Source: a virus. From it: a DNA stretch of 39,673 nucleotides. Location of the stretch: the IMG/VR virus record IMGVR_UViG_3300027659_000081, positions 1-39,673 of that record; one strand, 5' to 3'. A model generated the notes under the pieces. That model searched no databases and was not told the origin of the DNA. It was given only the letters and a program-made list of their open reading frames with translations. Position numbers and translations under genes: made by a program. Positions within the stretch are counted from its first letter, which is position 1. Every line of letters starts with the position of its first letter. Below, in pieces: positions 7,483 through 16,230 of the stretch.

Positions 7483-8439
7483 ATGCCACAAGCCAATCTT
7501 CTCGACATCGCCAAACTCAACGGGTCTGACACCATCGTCGGCCTGATTGAGGAGACCCTGACCTACGCTCCCGAGGTTCAGATCATGCCCGCCCGCACCA
7601 TTCGCGGCACCAGCTACAAGATCGCTTCGCGCGTCTCGTATCCCGGTGTCGGCTTCCGTGCCGCAAACGAAGGCTCAACTCCAACCAAGTCGGAATTTGA
7701 GAATCAGCTCATTGAGTGCTACATCCTAAGCGGCGCAGTGCAGGCCGACGTTGCAGTCGCTCGCGCTTACGAAGACGGTGAGCAAGCATGGAAAGACATT
7801 GAGTCGATCGGCGTCATGCGTCAGGCGATGATTGAACTCGGATCGCAGGTCATCTACGGGACCTCGGTCGATGCTAAAGGCTTCCCTGGTCTGCAAGCTA
7901 TCCACACCGCCTTCAACTCCGGCCTCGGCGCTTCCGCTCTGACGGTGGATGCGGGCGGGACCGCCGCTGGCACTGGCTCTTCGGTCTACGGCATCAACAC
8001 CGACACCCAAGGCGTTCAGCTCGTCTTTGGTGCTGGTACGACCTTTGAACTGGGTGAGTGGCGCATTGAGAACGTCGGCACCTCCTCGGTGTATCCGGCT
8101 CACGTCGCCAACCTAACCGCTTGGGTGGGGATGCAAGTCGGCAGCAAGTACAGCGTGGGTCGCCTCAAGGACGCAACCGAAGATTCAGGCTTCGGCGTTA
8201 CCGATGCTAAGCTGGCCGAACTCCTCAGCAAGTACCCAGTCGGCTACCGGCCAAATTACTGGCTGATGAACCGCCGCAGCGCCTATCAGCTCCAAGTCAG
8301 CCGCTCTGCCTCTACCGTTCAAAACGGCGTTAAGACCTCAAGCGGTTCTGAGATCTTTGCTCCGCTGCCTACCGAATCAAACGGCATTCCAATTGTCATC
8401 ACCGATTCTATCGGCAACACCGAAGCCCTTACCGCCTAA
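7483..8439 (+). CDS. Major capsid protein, HK97 fold (Gp53-like)
   Basis: A 318-residue protein directly after the protease-scaffold gene. The start MPQANLLDIAKLNGSDTIVG, the segment LSGAVQADVAVARAYEDGEQ and the C-terminal GIPIVITDSIGNTEAL fit the HK97-fold capsid family often named Gp53-like or capsid GP53. Unlike HK97 gp5 it has no obvious long N-terminal delta domain, in line with a separate scaffold. The gene is preceded by an AAGACC-ATG context shared with the next gene (8459). A terminator two genes downstream would allow high expression of capsid and cement proteins. Confidence 0.85.
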   Translation: MPQANLLDIAKLNGSDTIVGLIEETLTYAPEVQIMPARTIRGTSYKIASRVSYPGVGFRAANEGSTPTKSEFENQLIECYILSGAVQADVAVARAYEDGEQAWKDIESIGVMRQAMIELGSQVIYGTSVDAKGFPGLQAIHTAFNSGLGASALTVDAGGTAAGTGSSVYGINTDTQGVQLVFGAGTTFELGEWRIENVGTSSVYPAHVANLTAWVGMQVGSKYSVGRLKDATEDSGFGVTDAKLAELLSKYPVGYRPNYWLMNRRSAYQLQVSRSASTVQNGVKTSSGSEIFAPLPTESNGIPIVITDSIGNTEALTA

Positions 8440-8458
8440 CCTTTAAGAATCTAAGACC

Positions 8459-8860
8459 ATGCCTAACGAATTTTCTCGAAACACGCAGGATGCGACGCTT
8501 AGCGTTTCGGCCACCATCCCGGCTACCGCGACTAACGCGACAACTGATGACATTAACCTCGGCACTAATAGCAAAGGTTTTTTCACAGAAAACCACGAGC
8601 TGGAAATTTTTATTCCTGCTTTGACTAACGCGCAGCTCGGAAGCGGTGCAACGCTAACGGTGCTTGTGCAAAACGGAGCAGCCGCAAGCCCAACAACCAC
8701 GACCGGCATTAGTCGTGTTATCACCGGTGCCGGTTCCGGTGCTCCAGCCACTACCTTCCGCGTGCGCTTGCCTTCTGGATCGCTTCAGTACGTGAACGTC
8801 AAGTTCACTACTTCATCCACGGGAGGCGCAGGCACTGCAACCGTCAAGTTGCTGACCTAG
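8459..8860 (+). CDS. Capsid cement/decoration protein, Bbp16-like
   Basis: A 133-residue beta-rich protein. The pattern of an N-terminal TxDxxNLG element (TNATTDDINLG), a central strand HELEIFIPALT, and a C-terminal RLPSGSLQYVNVKFTTSS resembles the Bbp16 family of capsid cement proteins that trimerise on the capsid surface. It follows the major capsid gene, as such proteins commonly do, and shares its start context (CTAAGACC-ATG). A strong terminator follows about 30 nt after its stop. Family call is by pattern memory; a generic head fibre protein is the alternative. Confidence 0.65.
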   Translation: MPNEFSRNTQDATLSVSATIPATATNATTDDINLGTNSKGFFTENHELEIFIPALTNAQLGSGATLTVLVQNGAAASPTTTTGISRVITGAGSGAPATTFRVRLPSGSLQYVNVKFTTSSTGGAGTATVKLLT

Positions 8861-8893
8861 TTTTTGGTGTAGTGTGTTGATCGTTCATCGTGG

Positions 8894-8932
8894 GCGGCTG
8901 ACAGGGTTCTATCCTTGTCAGCCGCTTTTTTT
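8894..8932 (+). terminator. Rho-independent terminator after capsid genes
   Basis: GCGGCTGACA (8894-8903) pairs perfectly with TGTCAGCCGC (8916-8925); three further pairs extend the stem inward around a TTCTAT loop, and seven T follow. It probably isolates the highly expressed capsid and cement genes from the neck and tail genes. Confidence 0.9.
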
Positions 8933-8934
8933 GT

Positions 8935-9294
8935 ATGACATACGCATCACGCATCGCCGCCGCGCATGGCCGCATCCGGAACAAGTTCGGTGCGGTGACG
9001 GCCACCGAGAATCTGTACGTCTGGCACAGTGGGGCGCAGATCCCGTGCTATGAATCGACCGGTCGCAACCAACGCAATTTACTTGCATCAATAGTGGTCA
9101 AAGATGAGACGATGACCGTGCACGCGACCAAGGCTGCGTTTACGACCGTACCTCAGACCGGTGACGAGGTAAAATTTGGCACCACTCTGGCAACGGCAGT
9201 CACTCTCCGTATCGACACGATCCAGACGAATACGATTCGTCCATTCTATGCGCTGGACCTCATTGATCCGAACAAAGCCGTCACCGCAGAATGA
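8935..9294 (+). CDS. Probable head completion/head-tail joining protein
   Basis: A 119-residue protein with a short helical N-terminus (MTYASRIAAAHGRIRNKFGA) and a beta-rich remainder (VKDETMTVHATKAAFTTVPQ, VTLRIDTIQT). It starts three bases after the terminator T-run, so either read-through or another promoter is needed. Position between cement protein and an HK97-gp10-like protein is that of head-tail adaptors or stoppers. No direct family match is visible. Confidence 0.55.
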   Translation: MTYASRIAAAHGRIRNKFGAVTATENLYVWHSGAQIPCYESTGRNQRNLLASIVVKDETMTVHATKAAFTTVPQTGDEVKFGTTLATAVTLRIDTIQTNTIRPFYALDLIDPNKAVTAE

Positions 9295-9920
9295 GTGTAT
9301 CCCTGACCGTCGAGACCAAAGAGTTCCAGCGCGTGCTCTCGAAGTATGCCATGGCCAAGGGCAAGACCGATGCTGAGGTGGTCAATAAAGCCATGCGCTA
9401 CTGGACGCCATTTGCCGCAAAGAGGATCATCAACAAGACGCCTGGCAGCCGGAAGATTTTGCAAGAGTTGCTGGCTCCAGCCAGAAGCCGATACCGGACA
9501 AAGAAGGTAAAGTCCAAGTTCAACAACACCGCTGCCGCGGCAATCTTTATTTGGCGACTAAAGAAAAAGGGAATGCCGATCACGAATGACCTGAATGATC
9601 GAGTTGAAAGGTTTGTGGGAGCGCGTGCCAACTCTGCTCAATTCCTTCGTGCCGGCTTTATTCCAGCATACCGAGAGTTCGGTGTGCCAAACAGAAAGGC
9701 CGGCACTCAGAGGTATTTCAAATCAAGGAGCTTTGGTAAAAAAGCCATTCCTTCCGCATTCCATAAGGTGACCGCTTTTGTGACCAATGCTCGTGAAGGC
9801 GCTCACGTAATTTCTCCGACAGCATTTCAGGAGAGCATCCGTGAGGTAGAAAACCTCTTTATAAAATTCATGCTGGCCGACCTGCAACGTGTCGGCAGAC
9901 AATTTGGGATGAATCCATGA
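9291..9920 (+). CDS. Neck/tail completion protein, HK97 gp10-like
   Basis: A 209-residue protein, ATGA-coupled to the gene before and after. The N-terminus (SLTVETKEFQRVLSKYAMAK, VVNKAMRYWTPFAAKRIINK) resembles HK97 gp10-like tail completion proteins, which pair a beta strand with a helix bearing many Arg and Lys. It is longer than usual for that family (about 110-160 residues); the extra part near residues 90-160 is basic. It would join tail and connector. Alternative: an unrelated minor virion protein. Confidence 0.55.
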   Translation: MSVSLTVETKEFQRVLSKYAMAKGKTDAEVVNKAMRYWTPFAAKRIINKTPGSRKILQELLAPARSRYRTKKVKSKFNNTAAAAIFIWRLKKKGMPITNDLNDRVERFVGARANSAQFLRAGFIPAYREFGVPNRKAGTQRYFKSRSFGKKAIPSAFHKVTAFVTNAREGAHVISPTAFQESIREVENLFIKFMLADLQRVGRQFGMNP

Positions 9921-10402
9921 CAACATATCCAATCAATCCATCCGAGCGCACCCAGCGGCGCATCTGCTCAATTCTTGAGAGCGACCTCCTGCCGTTGGCT
10001 GAGTTCACTGGTTTTGTTGTGCGCAACGGCAGAGAGTTCCAACAGGAGAAGTATCCCTTTTTCTCGGTGCAGATCACGGAGAACCAAGAGGTATTTCCTG
10101 GCATTAACGTCTGGAACGTGAACTTCACGGTGGCGATGGTGGAGGACAGGCAGGAAGCGAACACAGTGCTGGGTGCAGACACACGCCCCAGGCATGAATT
10201 GCGGGCCGAGAACGTCAGTGCACGGCTCTTTGGCCAGTGGAATGGCCTCACGCTGCCGGCTGCCATCAATGCCATCGTAGACGCCAATTCTGTGCAAGTT
10301 TTGAAGATGAGCGCAACCAATCAGGCGAACGGAACAATGAGTGAGGATGAGATCTCGACCGAGTATTCGTTCACCTTGTCTTGCACGTCGTCCACGCAGT
10401 AA
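9917..10402 (+). CDS. Probable tail terminator/minor tail protein
   Basis: A 161-residue alpha/beta protein (RTQRRICSILESDLLPLAEF at the N-terminus, then YPFFSVQITEN and VWNVNFTVAMVEDRQ) immediately before the likely tail tube gene. A helix followed by beta strands and a position between gp10-like and tail tube genes suit a tail terminator (lambda gpU role). Start overlaps the previous stop as ATGA. No sequence motif settles it. Confidence 0.5.
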   Translation: MTTYPINPSERTQRRICSILESDLLPLAEFTGFVVRNGREFQQEKYPFFSVQITENQEVFPGINVWNVNFTVAMVEDRQEANTVLGADTRPRHELRAENVSARLFGQWNGLTLPAAINAIVDANSVQVLKMSATNQANGTMSEDEISTEYSFTLSCTSSTQ

Positions 10403-10405
10403 CGA

Positions 10406-10411
10406 TTGACA
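10406..10411 (+). promoter_or_regulatory. TTGACA start-proximal motif (copy 4)
   Basis: Context GATTGACACC, 20 nt upstream of the ATG at 10426, inside a 23-nt intergenic gap. It supports 10426 rather than the in-frame GTG-type start at 10381. Confidence 0.5.
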
Positions 10412-10425
10412 CCCAAACCAATAAT

Positions 10426-10842
10426 ATGGCAGCCGTCGCAGCAATCATCCAATACGGGAACATCCCATCCACTGCTCTAGGATTGAAAAACGAGTCCAAT
10501 CCAACGACTCCAGATATCCTTGTGCAATCACTCACGATCAGTGCTACTCGTGAGGAAAAGGAGTATCGCAATGCTGATGGCAACGTCTTCGCTCTGCAAT
10601 ATCGTAACCCTACGATCAGCTTTGCTTTTGACGGGTACATCACCACCAAGAGCGGCTCAGGGCTTGCCAACTTGGAGCCAGGCCAGCGAGTGACGGCATT
10701 GGCCAACTTCACATCCGACACGTATGGCTTCTCGCCAACAGATGGGGTCATGATTTACATGGACCCAAGCCGCTCCGAGACAAACGAAGAAATTGCAAAA
10801 GCGACCTTTACAGTTAAGCAATTGCCGTTTGTGTCTGTTTAA
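10426..10842 (+). CDS. Probable major tail tube protein
   Basis: A 138-residue beta-rich protein (residues 32-45 VQSLTISATREEKE, then QYRNPTISFAFDGYI and KATFTVKQLPFVS). Tail tube proteins form hexameric rings from beta sandwiches of this size, and the gene precedes the G/GT chaperone pair and tape measure, as in lambda. The ATG at 10426 follows a clean TTGACA motif; the longer frame from 10381 overlaps the previous gene and adds residues unlike the rest. Function rests on gene order. Confidence 0.6.
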   Translation: MAAVAAIIQYGNIPSTALGLKNESNPTTPDILVQSLTISATREEKEYRNADGNVFALQYRNPTISFAFDGYITTKSGSGLANLEPGQRVTALANFTSDTYGFSPTDGVMIYMDPSRSETNEEIAKATFTVKQLPFVSV

Positions 10843-11246
10843 TGAGCGACTCTTGGATTGTTTGCACTGATTTGGATTTAGCCGCCGCATTCGGGACCAT
10901 CGGAGTCCCAATGCGGCCAGACGTACAGTTCGTCGCGGAAAGCGGCAAGGAACACGTCTTTATGTATCTCGCGACAGAGAGTGTCACGAACCCAGCATTC
11001 AAGACGGGGGTACTGATGAAGATGCTAAAGGATAAGTCGCTTGAGAAGCAAGACCCAGAGCACCCACTGCTCTATGCGCTGACCGCGGTAAAGAACCGAC
11101 ATGCCATTACCAAAGCGATCAAGGATGCTGAAAGACTGATCCTGATCAGCGCCAAGGGCAGCAAGCGCACAGCCTACGTGCGGGAGAATATCACCGGAGA
11201 GGGGCTTGCAATGGCAGAAAAATTCTTACATAGTGGAAGACTATGA
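10842..11246 (+). CDS. Unknown tail-region protein
   Basis: A 134-residue protein coupled on both sides (TAATG with the tube gene, ATGA with the next). It contains a hydrophobic N-terminal start (DSWIVCTDLDLAAAFGTIG) and a helical C-terminal half (KNRHAITKAIKDAERLILIS). No family recognised. Its position just before the G-like gene suggests a tail assembly or tail tube accessory role. Confidence 0.55.
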   Translation: MSDSWIVCTDLDLAAAFGTIGVPMRPDVQFVAESGKEHVFMYLATESVTNPAFKTGVLMKMLKDKSLEKQDPEHPLLYALTAVKNRHAITKAIKDAERLILISAKGSKRTAYVRENITGEGLAMAEKFLHSGRL

Positions 11247-11692
11247 TCGAAGAAAAAGAAATTTCTGTTCTGGATTTGCCGACAGAAGAGGTGGAAAACA
11301 AAAAGCGTGAGGACGCTTTCAATAATACCGGCTACATGTGGAATGGTCAGCCATTCACTGGCCTGACTTCTGCCAGAAAGGATTTGTGGGTTTCGCTTTG
11401 CCATAAGGCCGGCTTCGTTTCATTGTCGCAGTGTTTTGACGATATCTCACTGTTCACGCCGCTGGCGAAGGCAATTCTTTTTGTCTGCACCGTGCCAAAG
11501 AAAGAACTGAAGCGGCTGCGCGCGCAGGGCATGGATGCCATGCTGGATGCGTTTGAAGAATGGTGCGACAAGAACGTGCCTATCCGGCTTGAGGCTGATG
11601 CCATCTCTGTCGGCATCCAGGTGCTGAACGATTCGTCAGTGAATCAGTCCGAGGTTCTTCATTCTGAAGGATCGGGCGTGGGAAAGCCTTAG
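11243..11692 (+). CDS. Tail assembly chaperone, lambda gpG-like
   Basis: A 149-residue protein ahead of the tape measure gene. It has the acidic N-terminus, the helical core (LTPLAKAILFVC-like segment FTPLAKAILFVCTVPKKELK) and a short 0-frame end typical of gpG. Its last codons carry the slippery heptamer GGGAAAG (11680-11686, read as G GGA AAG), three codons before the TAG. Ribosomes that slip back one base make the longer GT product listed separately. In lambda the ratio of G to GT matters for tail length assembly on the tape measure. Confidence 0.75.
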   Translation: MIEEKEISVLDLPTEEVENKKREDAFNNTGYMWNGQPFTGLTSARKDLWVSLCHKAGFVSLSQCFDDISLFTPLAKAILFVCTVPKKELKRLRAQGMDAMLDAFEEWCDKNVPIRLEADAISVGIQVLNDSSVNQSEVLHSEGSGVGKP

Positions 11693-11925
11693 CACATCCA
11701 GTCTCAGCGGCTTATTACGTCGCGCTGGTCCACCAGAATACTGGATTAGACGAAGATGCCATTCTCTGGGATCTTCCATTGTCGAGAGGGCTTGCCTACA
11801 TGCACGTCGGCATCGTAATGCAAGGAAGCGAGACTATCTGGCCGAACAACGGCACTCCTTCCGCTGAGATGCAGAACGTGCACCAGTTGCTAAAGGATAG
11901 GCCGTGGCGTAAGCTTGACATCTGA
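11243..11925 (+). CDS. Tail assembly chaperone GT fusion via -1 frameshift
   Basis: If the ribosome shifts by -1 at GGGAAAG (11680-11686), reading continues in frame to the TGA at 11923-11925, giving about 227 residues (148 from the 0 frame and 79 more). I translated this extension by hand and found no stop; it reads as protein (YYVALVHQNTGLDEDAILWD, then LPLSRGLAYMHVGIVMQG, then QNVHQLLKDRPWRK). The WDLPLSRGLAYMHV part resembles gpT-type extensions, which recruit the tape measure. The heptamer equals the lambda one. Without the shift, 240 bases before the tape measure gene would be unexplained. Confidence 0.8.
11915..11920 (+). promoter_or_regulatory. TTGACA start-proximal motif (copy 5)
   Basis: Context GCTTGACATC, 21 nt upstream of the tape measure ATG at 11936 and overlapping the end of the GT frame. 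Confidence 0.5.
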
Positions 11926-11935
11926 CAATCAATCA

Positions 11936-13810
11936 ATGGCCGCCACTCTATCCGCACAGCTCACACTCAACTCCGCCCAATTCCAGGGCGGACTGAATCG
12001 CGCTGTCATTTCTGCCAATGCGGCAGTCGGACAGATGACGGCACAGTTCAACACGTTGAAGAACGTGGCAGGGCTAGGGGCCATTGGCGGCATCTTGATG
12101 CAGATCGGGCAGAAAGTGCTAGAGGCGACGATCAACTTTGAGAAGTATCACCGGCAGTTGACCATCGTCACCGGTGGAACAAATGCGGCAACGGCAAAGA
12201 TGAAGGAGTTGCAGCTCATTGCTGCAATGCCGGGACTCAACCTAGAGTCCGCTGTTTACGGCCAAGTTCGTTTGCAGACGATGGGGTATAGCGCTGAACA
12301 AGCGACGGCCCACATTCAGACGCTTGCAAAGACTGTGGCAGGGTTTGGTGGCGGCGGTGAAGAGATGAAAGGCATCCTGCTTTCATTCTCTCAGATTAGT
12401 TCTAAGGGGCAGGTGTTTGCGGAAGAAATCAATCAGATTGCCGAACGCTTGCCTACGGTGCGACGGCTGATGACTGAGGCGTTCGGCACTTCCAATGCTG
12501 AAGAGATTCAAAAGATGGGCATCTCGGCAATGCAGTTTACAGATGCTTTGCTGAATGGGATGCAGAATGCGCAGCCGGTTACGGCTGGGGTTGCGGAGGA
12601 AATGGCGAAGTTCAAGGTTACAATGGATTCAATCTTTGCCGATGAGAGCGGCGGATTGAAAGGGGTTATAACTTTTTTTAATGCAGCTTTATCGGGTCTT
12701 CAGGCACTCCACACAGGGACAATCAATTTATTTACAGACATTGCGACTAACGACGGCGCTCTTTCAAAGTTGAAAGAAGTTCAAGCGTTTAACGCTAAAA
12801 TGGAAGCAAAGCTTGCAGACGCCAGAGCAAAAAAGGATAGAGAAGAAACTGAGATTTCTCAAAACAGAAAAAAACAGGCAGATGACTTAAAGAAAAAGCA
12901 GGAGGCCGCACAAAAAGCAGCGTCGCAACGAGTCACGCAAACGGGCCTAGCTGTTGCAACTGCCGGTACAGATGAAGCCAAGCTGGCAGAGGTCAATGCT
13001 GAGATCAAAAGGCTCAACATTGCCGATGATCAGTTAACCCTGATGAAGAAGCTTAAAGACGCTCAGGAAGGGCGGATTAAGCTGAGTGATCGTGAACTAC
13101 AGAAGCTGCAGACTTACATTGGATACCTGGGCCAGCGGAAAAGCCTTGAAGAATCCATTGCTGCTGAGAAAAAACGGGCAGACGACCAAGCTGCTGCCGA
13201 TGCCAAAAAAGCAGCCGATGAACGAGAGCGCCTTGCCAAGATGACGCAAGGAGTGAGAGAGAAGGGCGAAGCTCTTGGTTTTGGGCGCTTAACGCAAGAC
13301 GAGCAAAGTGCACAAATCAAAAAAGAACTAGCCGGAGCAACTCTTGAAAGCATCATGAGTCAGCTCAATGATGCAAAAATCCAAGGCAAAGAGCTGGACG
13401 AAGATGCTATTCTGGCGCTGGAAAAGCAGATCGAGCTTTTGAAGGAAAGAGATTCTATCGAGGGGGCATTAAAAAAAGAGCAAGAGACACTGCAAACGGC
13501 CAAAGACAAAGAGCAGGTTACCAAAGCAGTTGAGAAAGCAAAATCAACACGCGACCAGCGCGTTCAAAAGATTCGCGATGCCAACACCGAGGAAAGGCAG
13601 AAGGCAAAAGCCTTGCGAGACTTGACCCGGCAAGAAATGAAGGCTCTTGATCCAAAAGATTTCAATACCAAGATCGGAGAGGATAAAAGAAAAATGATGC
13701 GCGAGGCTGCGGCTCTCAGTGCCAAAGATAAAATGAACAAACAATTTCCAGACCCGGCAGAATCACTTGATGCAATCAGGAAACGCCTCGATGCCTTAGC
13801 CGCCGCCTAA
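11936..13810 (+). CDS. Tail tape measure protein
   Basis: A 624-residue protein. Residues 60-230 match the conserved N-terminal tape-measure domain (FEKYHRQLTIVTGGTNAATA, SSKGQVFAEEINQIAERLPT, GISAMQFTDALLNGMQ). The rest is almost entirely charged coiled coil (KKQADDLKKKQEAAQKAASQ and similar). At 1.5 angstrom per residue it suggests a fairly short tail of roughly 90 nm. There is no lysozyme or peptidase domain. The ATG at 11936 is preferred; a TTG at 11915 is also open but is part of the TTGACA motif. Position right after the G/GT pair is diagnostic. Confidence 0.9.
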   Translation: MAATLSAQLTLNSAQFQGGLNRAVISANAAVGQMTAQFNTLKNVAGLGAIGGILMQIGQKVLEATINFEKYHRQLTIVTGGTNAATAKMKELQLIAAMPGLNLESAVYGQVRLQTMGYSAEQATAHIQTLAKTVAGFGGGGEEMKGILLSFSQISSKGQVFAEEINQIAERLPTVRRLMTEAFGTSNAEEIQKMGISAMQFTDALLNGMQNAQPVTAGVAEEMAKFKVTMDSIFADESGGLKGVITFFNAALSGLQALHTGTINLFTDIATNDGALSKLKEVQAFNAKMEAKLADARAKKDREETEISQNRKKQADDLKKKQEAAQKAASQRVTQTGLAVATAGTDEAKLAEVNAEIKRLNIADDQLTLMKKLKDAQEGRIKLSDRELQKLQTYIGYLGQRKSLEESIAAEKKRADDQAAADAKKAADERERLAKMTQGVREKGEALGFGRLTQDEQSAQIKKELAGATLESIMSQLNDAKIQGKELDEDAILALEKQIELLKERDSIEGALKKEQETLQTAKDKEQVTKAVEKAKSTRDQRVQKIRDANTEERQKAKALRDLTRQEMKALDPKDFNTKIGEDKRKMMREAAALSAKDKMNKQFPDPAESLDAIRKRLDALAAA

Positions 13811-13812
13811 TT

Positions 13813-14454
13813 ATGCCAGCCGCCGTCACCACCTATGGCATTGATGTCGATGTCGCACCGCGTTTAGCGGATGCAGGCCTATCGTTTTCCGTATCCGAAA
13901 GCGGGTGGGATACGATGAAGCTGAAGTACTTTGGTCGGACCAACAGTCCGGCTACGTATGCAGCCACCTACTTTGCCAACGGAATGCAGCCGGACTTATT
14001 CCCGAACATGTATTTTAATGGTGTGGGCATCACGCAGGAAGGATCAAACATCTACTCGTTCGAGGTTCAGGCCGCGGGGCTGCTTGGCCAACAAGCGGTG
14101 AAGCGCACCGTGTCCAGCAAGATCCAGTCGTACAAGACTGGTTTAGGCACAGTGCCAGGCACAGCAATTACTGGAGAGATCCAAGGGCAGTACATTAACC
14201 TTTCCTGCACGTTCCACCAAGTGACCGAGTTCTTTCCGAACACGGCCACACGGCCAGAGAATGCAGTCGCACTTGGACCCCTCCCCCCGTATCCAACAAA
14301 TCCTTTTACCACGCTGCCTACTACGCCGATCTACAACTACCCATACGGGTGGATTCAGGATGGGCTAGAGATTGAAACGATCAACGGTGCTGGTGTTTCC
14401 ATCTACTTGGTGAAGCAGAGCATGGTCTACATCTACCAATGGATGCCAGGTTGA
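13813..14454 (+). CDS. Distal tail protein of unknown type
   Basis: A 213-residue beta-rich protein just after the tape measure. Strand-rich motifs (GLSFSVSESGWDTMKLKYFG, NIYSFEVQAAGLLG, GAGVSIYLVKQSMVYIYQWM) suggest a ring or knob component at the tail tip. Gene order would allow a distal tail protein. Two bases separate it from the tape measure stop. No Dit or gpM-like signature can be recognised. Confidence 0.5.
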   Translation: MPAAVTTYGIDVDVAPRLADAGLSFSVSESGWDTMKLKYFGRTNSPATYAATYFANGMQPDLFPNMYFNGVGITQEGSNIYSFEVQAAGLLGQQAVKRTVSSKIQSYKTGLGTVPGTAITGEIQGQYINLSCTFHQVTEFFPNTATRPENAVALGPLPPYPTNPFTTLPTTPIYNYPYGWIQDGLEIETINGAGVSIYLVKQSMVYIYQWMPG

Positions 14455-14455
14455 T

Positions 14456-15334
14456 ATGCTGCCAGAACTCCCAGTCATCGACCCGAAAGTAAACGGTGCG
14501 CGGTCAGGATGGCTGCTGAACCGTTTGGTGGATCGTATTCGGATGCAGCGGCTTTTGTCGTCGGAGACGATCAAAATCACAGAGACCAAGGACGGGCAAA
14601 TCATTGATCGTTTAGGATCAGGCGGAGTAGTAGCGCCATTTGCTTTAGGCTTCGCCGTGTCGCTTGATGGGCTCACAGTGGTAGTTTCATCCGGGCGCAT
14701 TATCTACCCTCTCTGGGGGGCAATTCTAGGCGATAATCCAACACCAGGAGATTGGCAGAGAGAAGTCAATTACGTCGGGGGTGTGCTGAGTGGTGCCGTC
14801 TCGCAGGTGTGGCTGCAAGTCTTGTGGTCTGAAAACGATACGACTACGACCGGCCCACTCGGCACTACGACCTACAACATCTCGGGTGCAAAAGGTGGCC
14901 GAGGGGGTGGCGGTGGCGGTGGTGGCGCGGCTGCCGGCGTCCAGCCAGACATTCGTGCTACCGCGGGAGGGGCGGCATCCAATGGTGACGATACTGGAGC
15001 AGGTGGAGCAGGTGGCATCGTTCTCGACTACAGCACAGATCCACCTACTCCGGTGACCGGGCTTGGCAATAGCTATGGCGCAAGCGGTGGCGTCGGAGGA
15101 GTCGGCGGGGCCGGTGGAGCAGGTGGCAGTGTCACCTTTACCCGCGCAACCAAAGCAACAGCTCAGATCCGCAAGTGGTCGATCAACGGCATCTCTCTTC
15201 ACAATGCAAAAGGCACAGCGAGCCAAGCGTCATCATGGATACAGCTTGCCTCGATTAGCGGTACGACAATCACTCAGCACGTGCTGGGCACAATTTCAAT
15301 CACGCCACCGGCAATCACTTTCATCATCGCCTAA
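14456..15334 (+). CDS. Glycine-rich tail-tip protein, paralogue 1
   Basis: A 292-residue protein, first of three tandem paralogues (also 15334 and 16220). Common plan: an N-terminal domain starting LPELP, with a helical RLVDRIRMQ segment and ETKDGQII; a beta domain ending in VSQVWLQVLW; a polyglycine stretch (about residues 144-224, including eight consecutive Gly); and a beta C-terminal part (TAQIRKWSINGISLH). The glycine segments could pack as polyglycine II helices, as in some T-even gp38 adhesins, which would place receptor-binding loops at the tail tip. This is inference; the family is not named. Confidence 0.6.
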   Translation: MLPELPVIDPKVNGARSGWLLNRLVDRIRMQRLLSSETIKITETKDGQIIDRLGSGGVVAPFALGFAVSLDGLTVVVSSGRIIYPLWGAILGDNPTPGDWQREVNYVGGVLSGAVSQVWLQVLWSENDTTTTGPLGTTTYNISGAKGGRGGGGGGGGAAAGVQPDIRATAGGAASNGDDTGAGGAGGIVLDYSTDPPTPVTGLGNSYGASGGVGGVGGAGGAGGSVTFTRATKATAQIRKWSINGISLHNAKGTASQASSWIQLASISGTTITQHVLGTISITPPAITFIIA

Positions 15335-16230
15335 TGCTGCCGGAAATCCCGAACTTCTTTCTTGGTGACCTGTACGTCTTAACCGGAAAGACGCTGGAGA
15401 AGATCGTGCAGCGCATTCGGATGCAGACGCCGATAGCCGGCGCAAACATCCGCTCAGAAGAAACCAACGCAGGGATGCTGCTTCATGCCGATCAGCAGAT
15501 CGAGGTCTCGCCAACAATAGCGATCAATCACGATTTCAAGGCGTCGCTACCGGCACCCAACTCGCTCGACATTACCGCAGGCAAAGTCATCGGCACAACC
15601 TGGGGGACGCCCAGCATGAGCAATCCTCTGCCGACTGATTGGCTGGCGGAGCAGTATACTGTCGGACCAGCCACTCTAGCGGTTGCGGACGGACAAAGCG
15701 TGTGGCTGCGCATCCAGTGCTCGCAGACGGACGTGAACATGAGCGGCACTCTCTCCTCTACGGGGGCGAGCACACTGTCGGTCACTACCGGTGGCGGCGG
15801 TGCTGGTGGTGGTGGCGGCGGTGGCGGAGCCGGTGCCGATGGAACGACTGGCTATGCCGGTGATGCTGGCGCGGCAGCGTCTGGACAAACGGGCGGTGCT
15901 GTCGGAACCACCAATGCTCTTGGAGGAACGGCTGGTGGAGAAAACTCAGGCACGCCGGCAGAAGGCGGAGAAGGAGGCAATGGTGCTGCTGGCGGTAACG
16001 GCGAGAGCAAAACTTTTACCCACTACACAACTTTGCTGATGGTGTTCCGGCGGTGGCAGATCACCTCTGCCAGTCTTGAAGTCCACACGAACAAGCCAAC
16101 GGCTGCACCGGCGACGAACATCTACATTCGTATCGCATCTCAGACAGGCGGCGTTGTGACCCAATACCATGCTGGCTCCTACCACATAACCCTCCCAGCA
16201 ACTACCTACATCAGCTCCTTTGTTCCCTGA
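15334..16230 (+). CDS. Glycine-rich tail-tip protein, paralogue 2
   Basis: A 298-residue protein sharing the plan of its neighbours: LPEIPNFF at the start, ITAGKVIGTTWGTPS, ATLAVADGQSVWLRI before a polyglycine segment (about residues 153-222, GGGGAGGGGGGGGAG), then FRRWQITSASLEVHT. It is coupled to paralogue 1 by TAATG and overlaps paralogue 3 by 11 bases. The closest pair by eye is paralogues 2 and 3 (both PNFF, GKVxGTxW and ATLAVADGxSxWL). A structural role at the tail tip or host contact is inferred from its place and composition. Confidence 0.6.
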   Translation: MLPEIPNFFLGDLYVLTGKTLEKIVQRIRMQTPIAGANIRSEETNAGMLLHADQQIEVSPTIAINHDFKASLPAPNSLDITAGKVIGTTWGTPSMSNPLPTDWLAEQYTVGPATLAVADGQSVWLRIQCSQTDVNMSGTLSSTGASTLSVTTGGGGAGGGGGGGGAGADGTTGYAGDAGAAASGQTGGAVGTTNALGGTAGGENSGTPAEGGEGGNGAAGGNGESKTFTHYTTLLMVFRRWQITSASLEVHTNKPTAAPATNIYIRIASQTGGVVTQYHAGSYHITLPATTYISSFVP

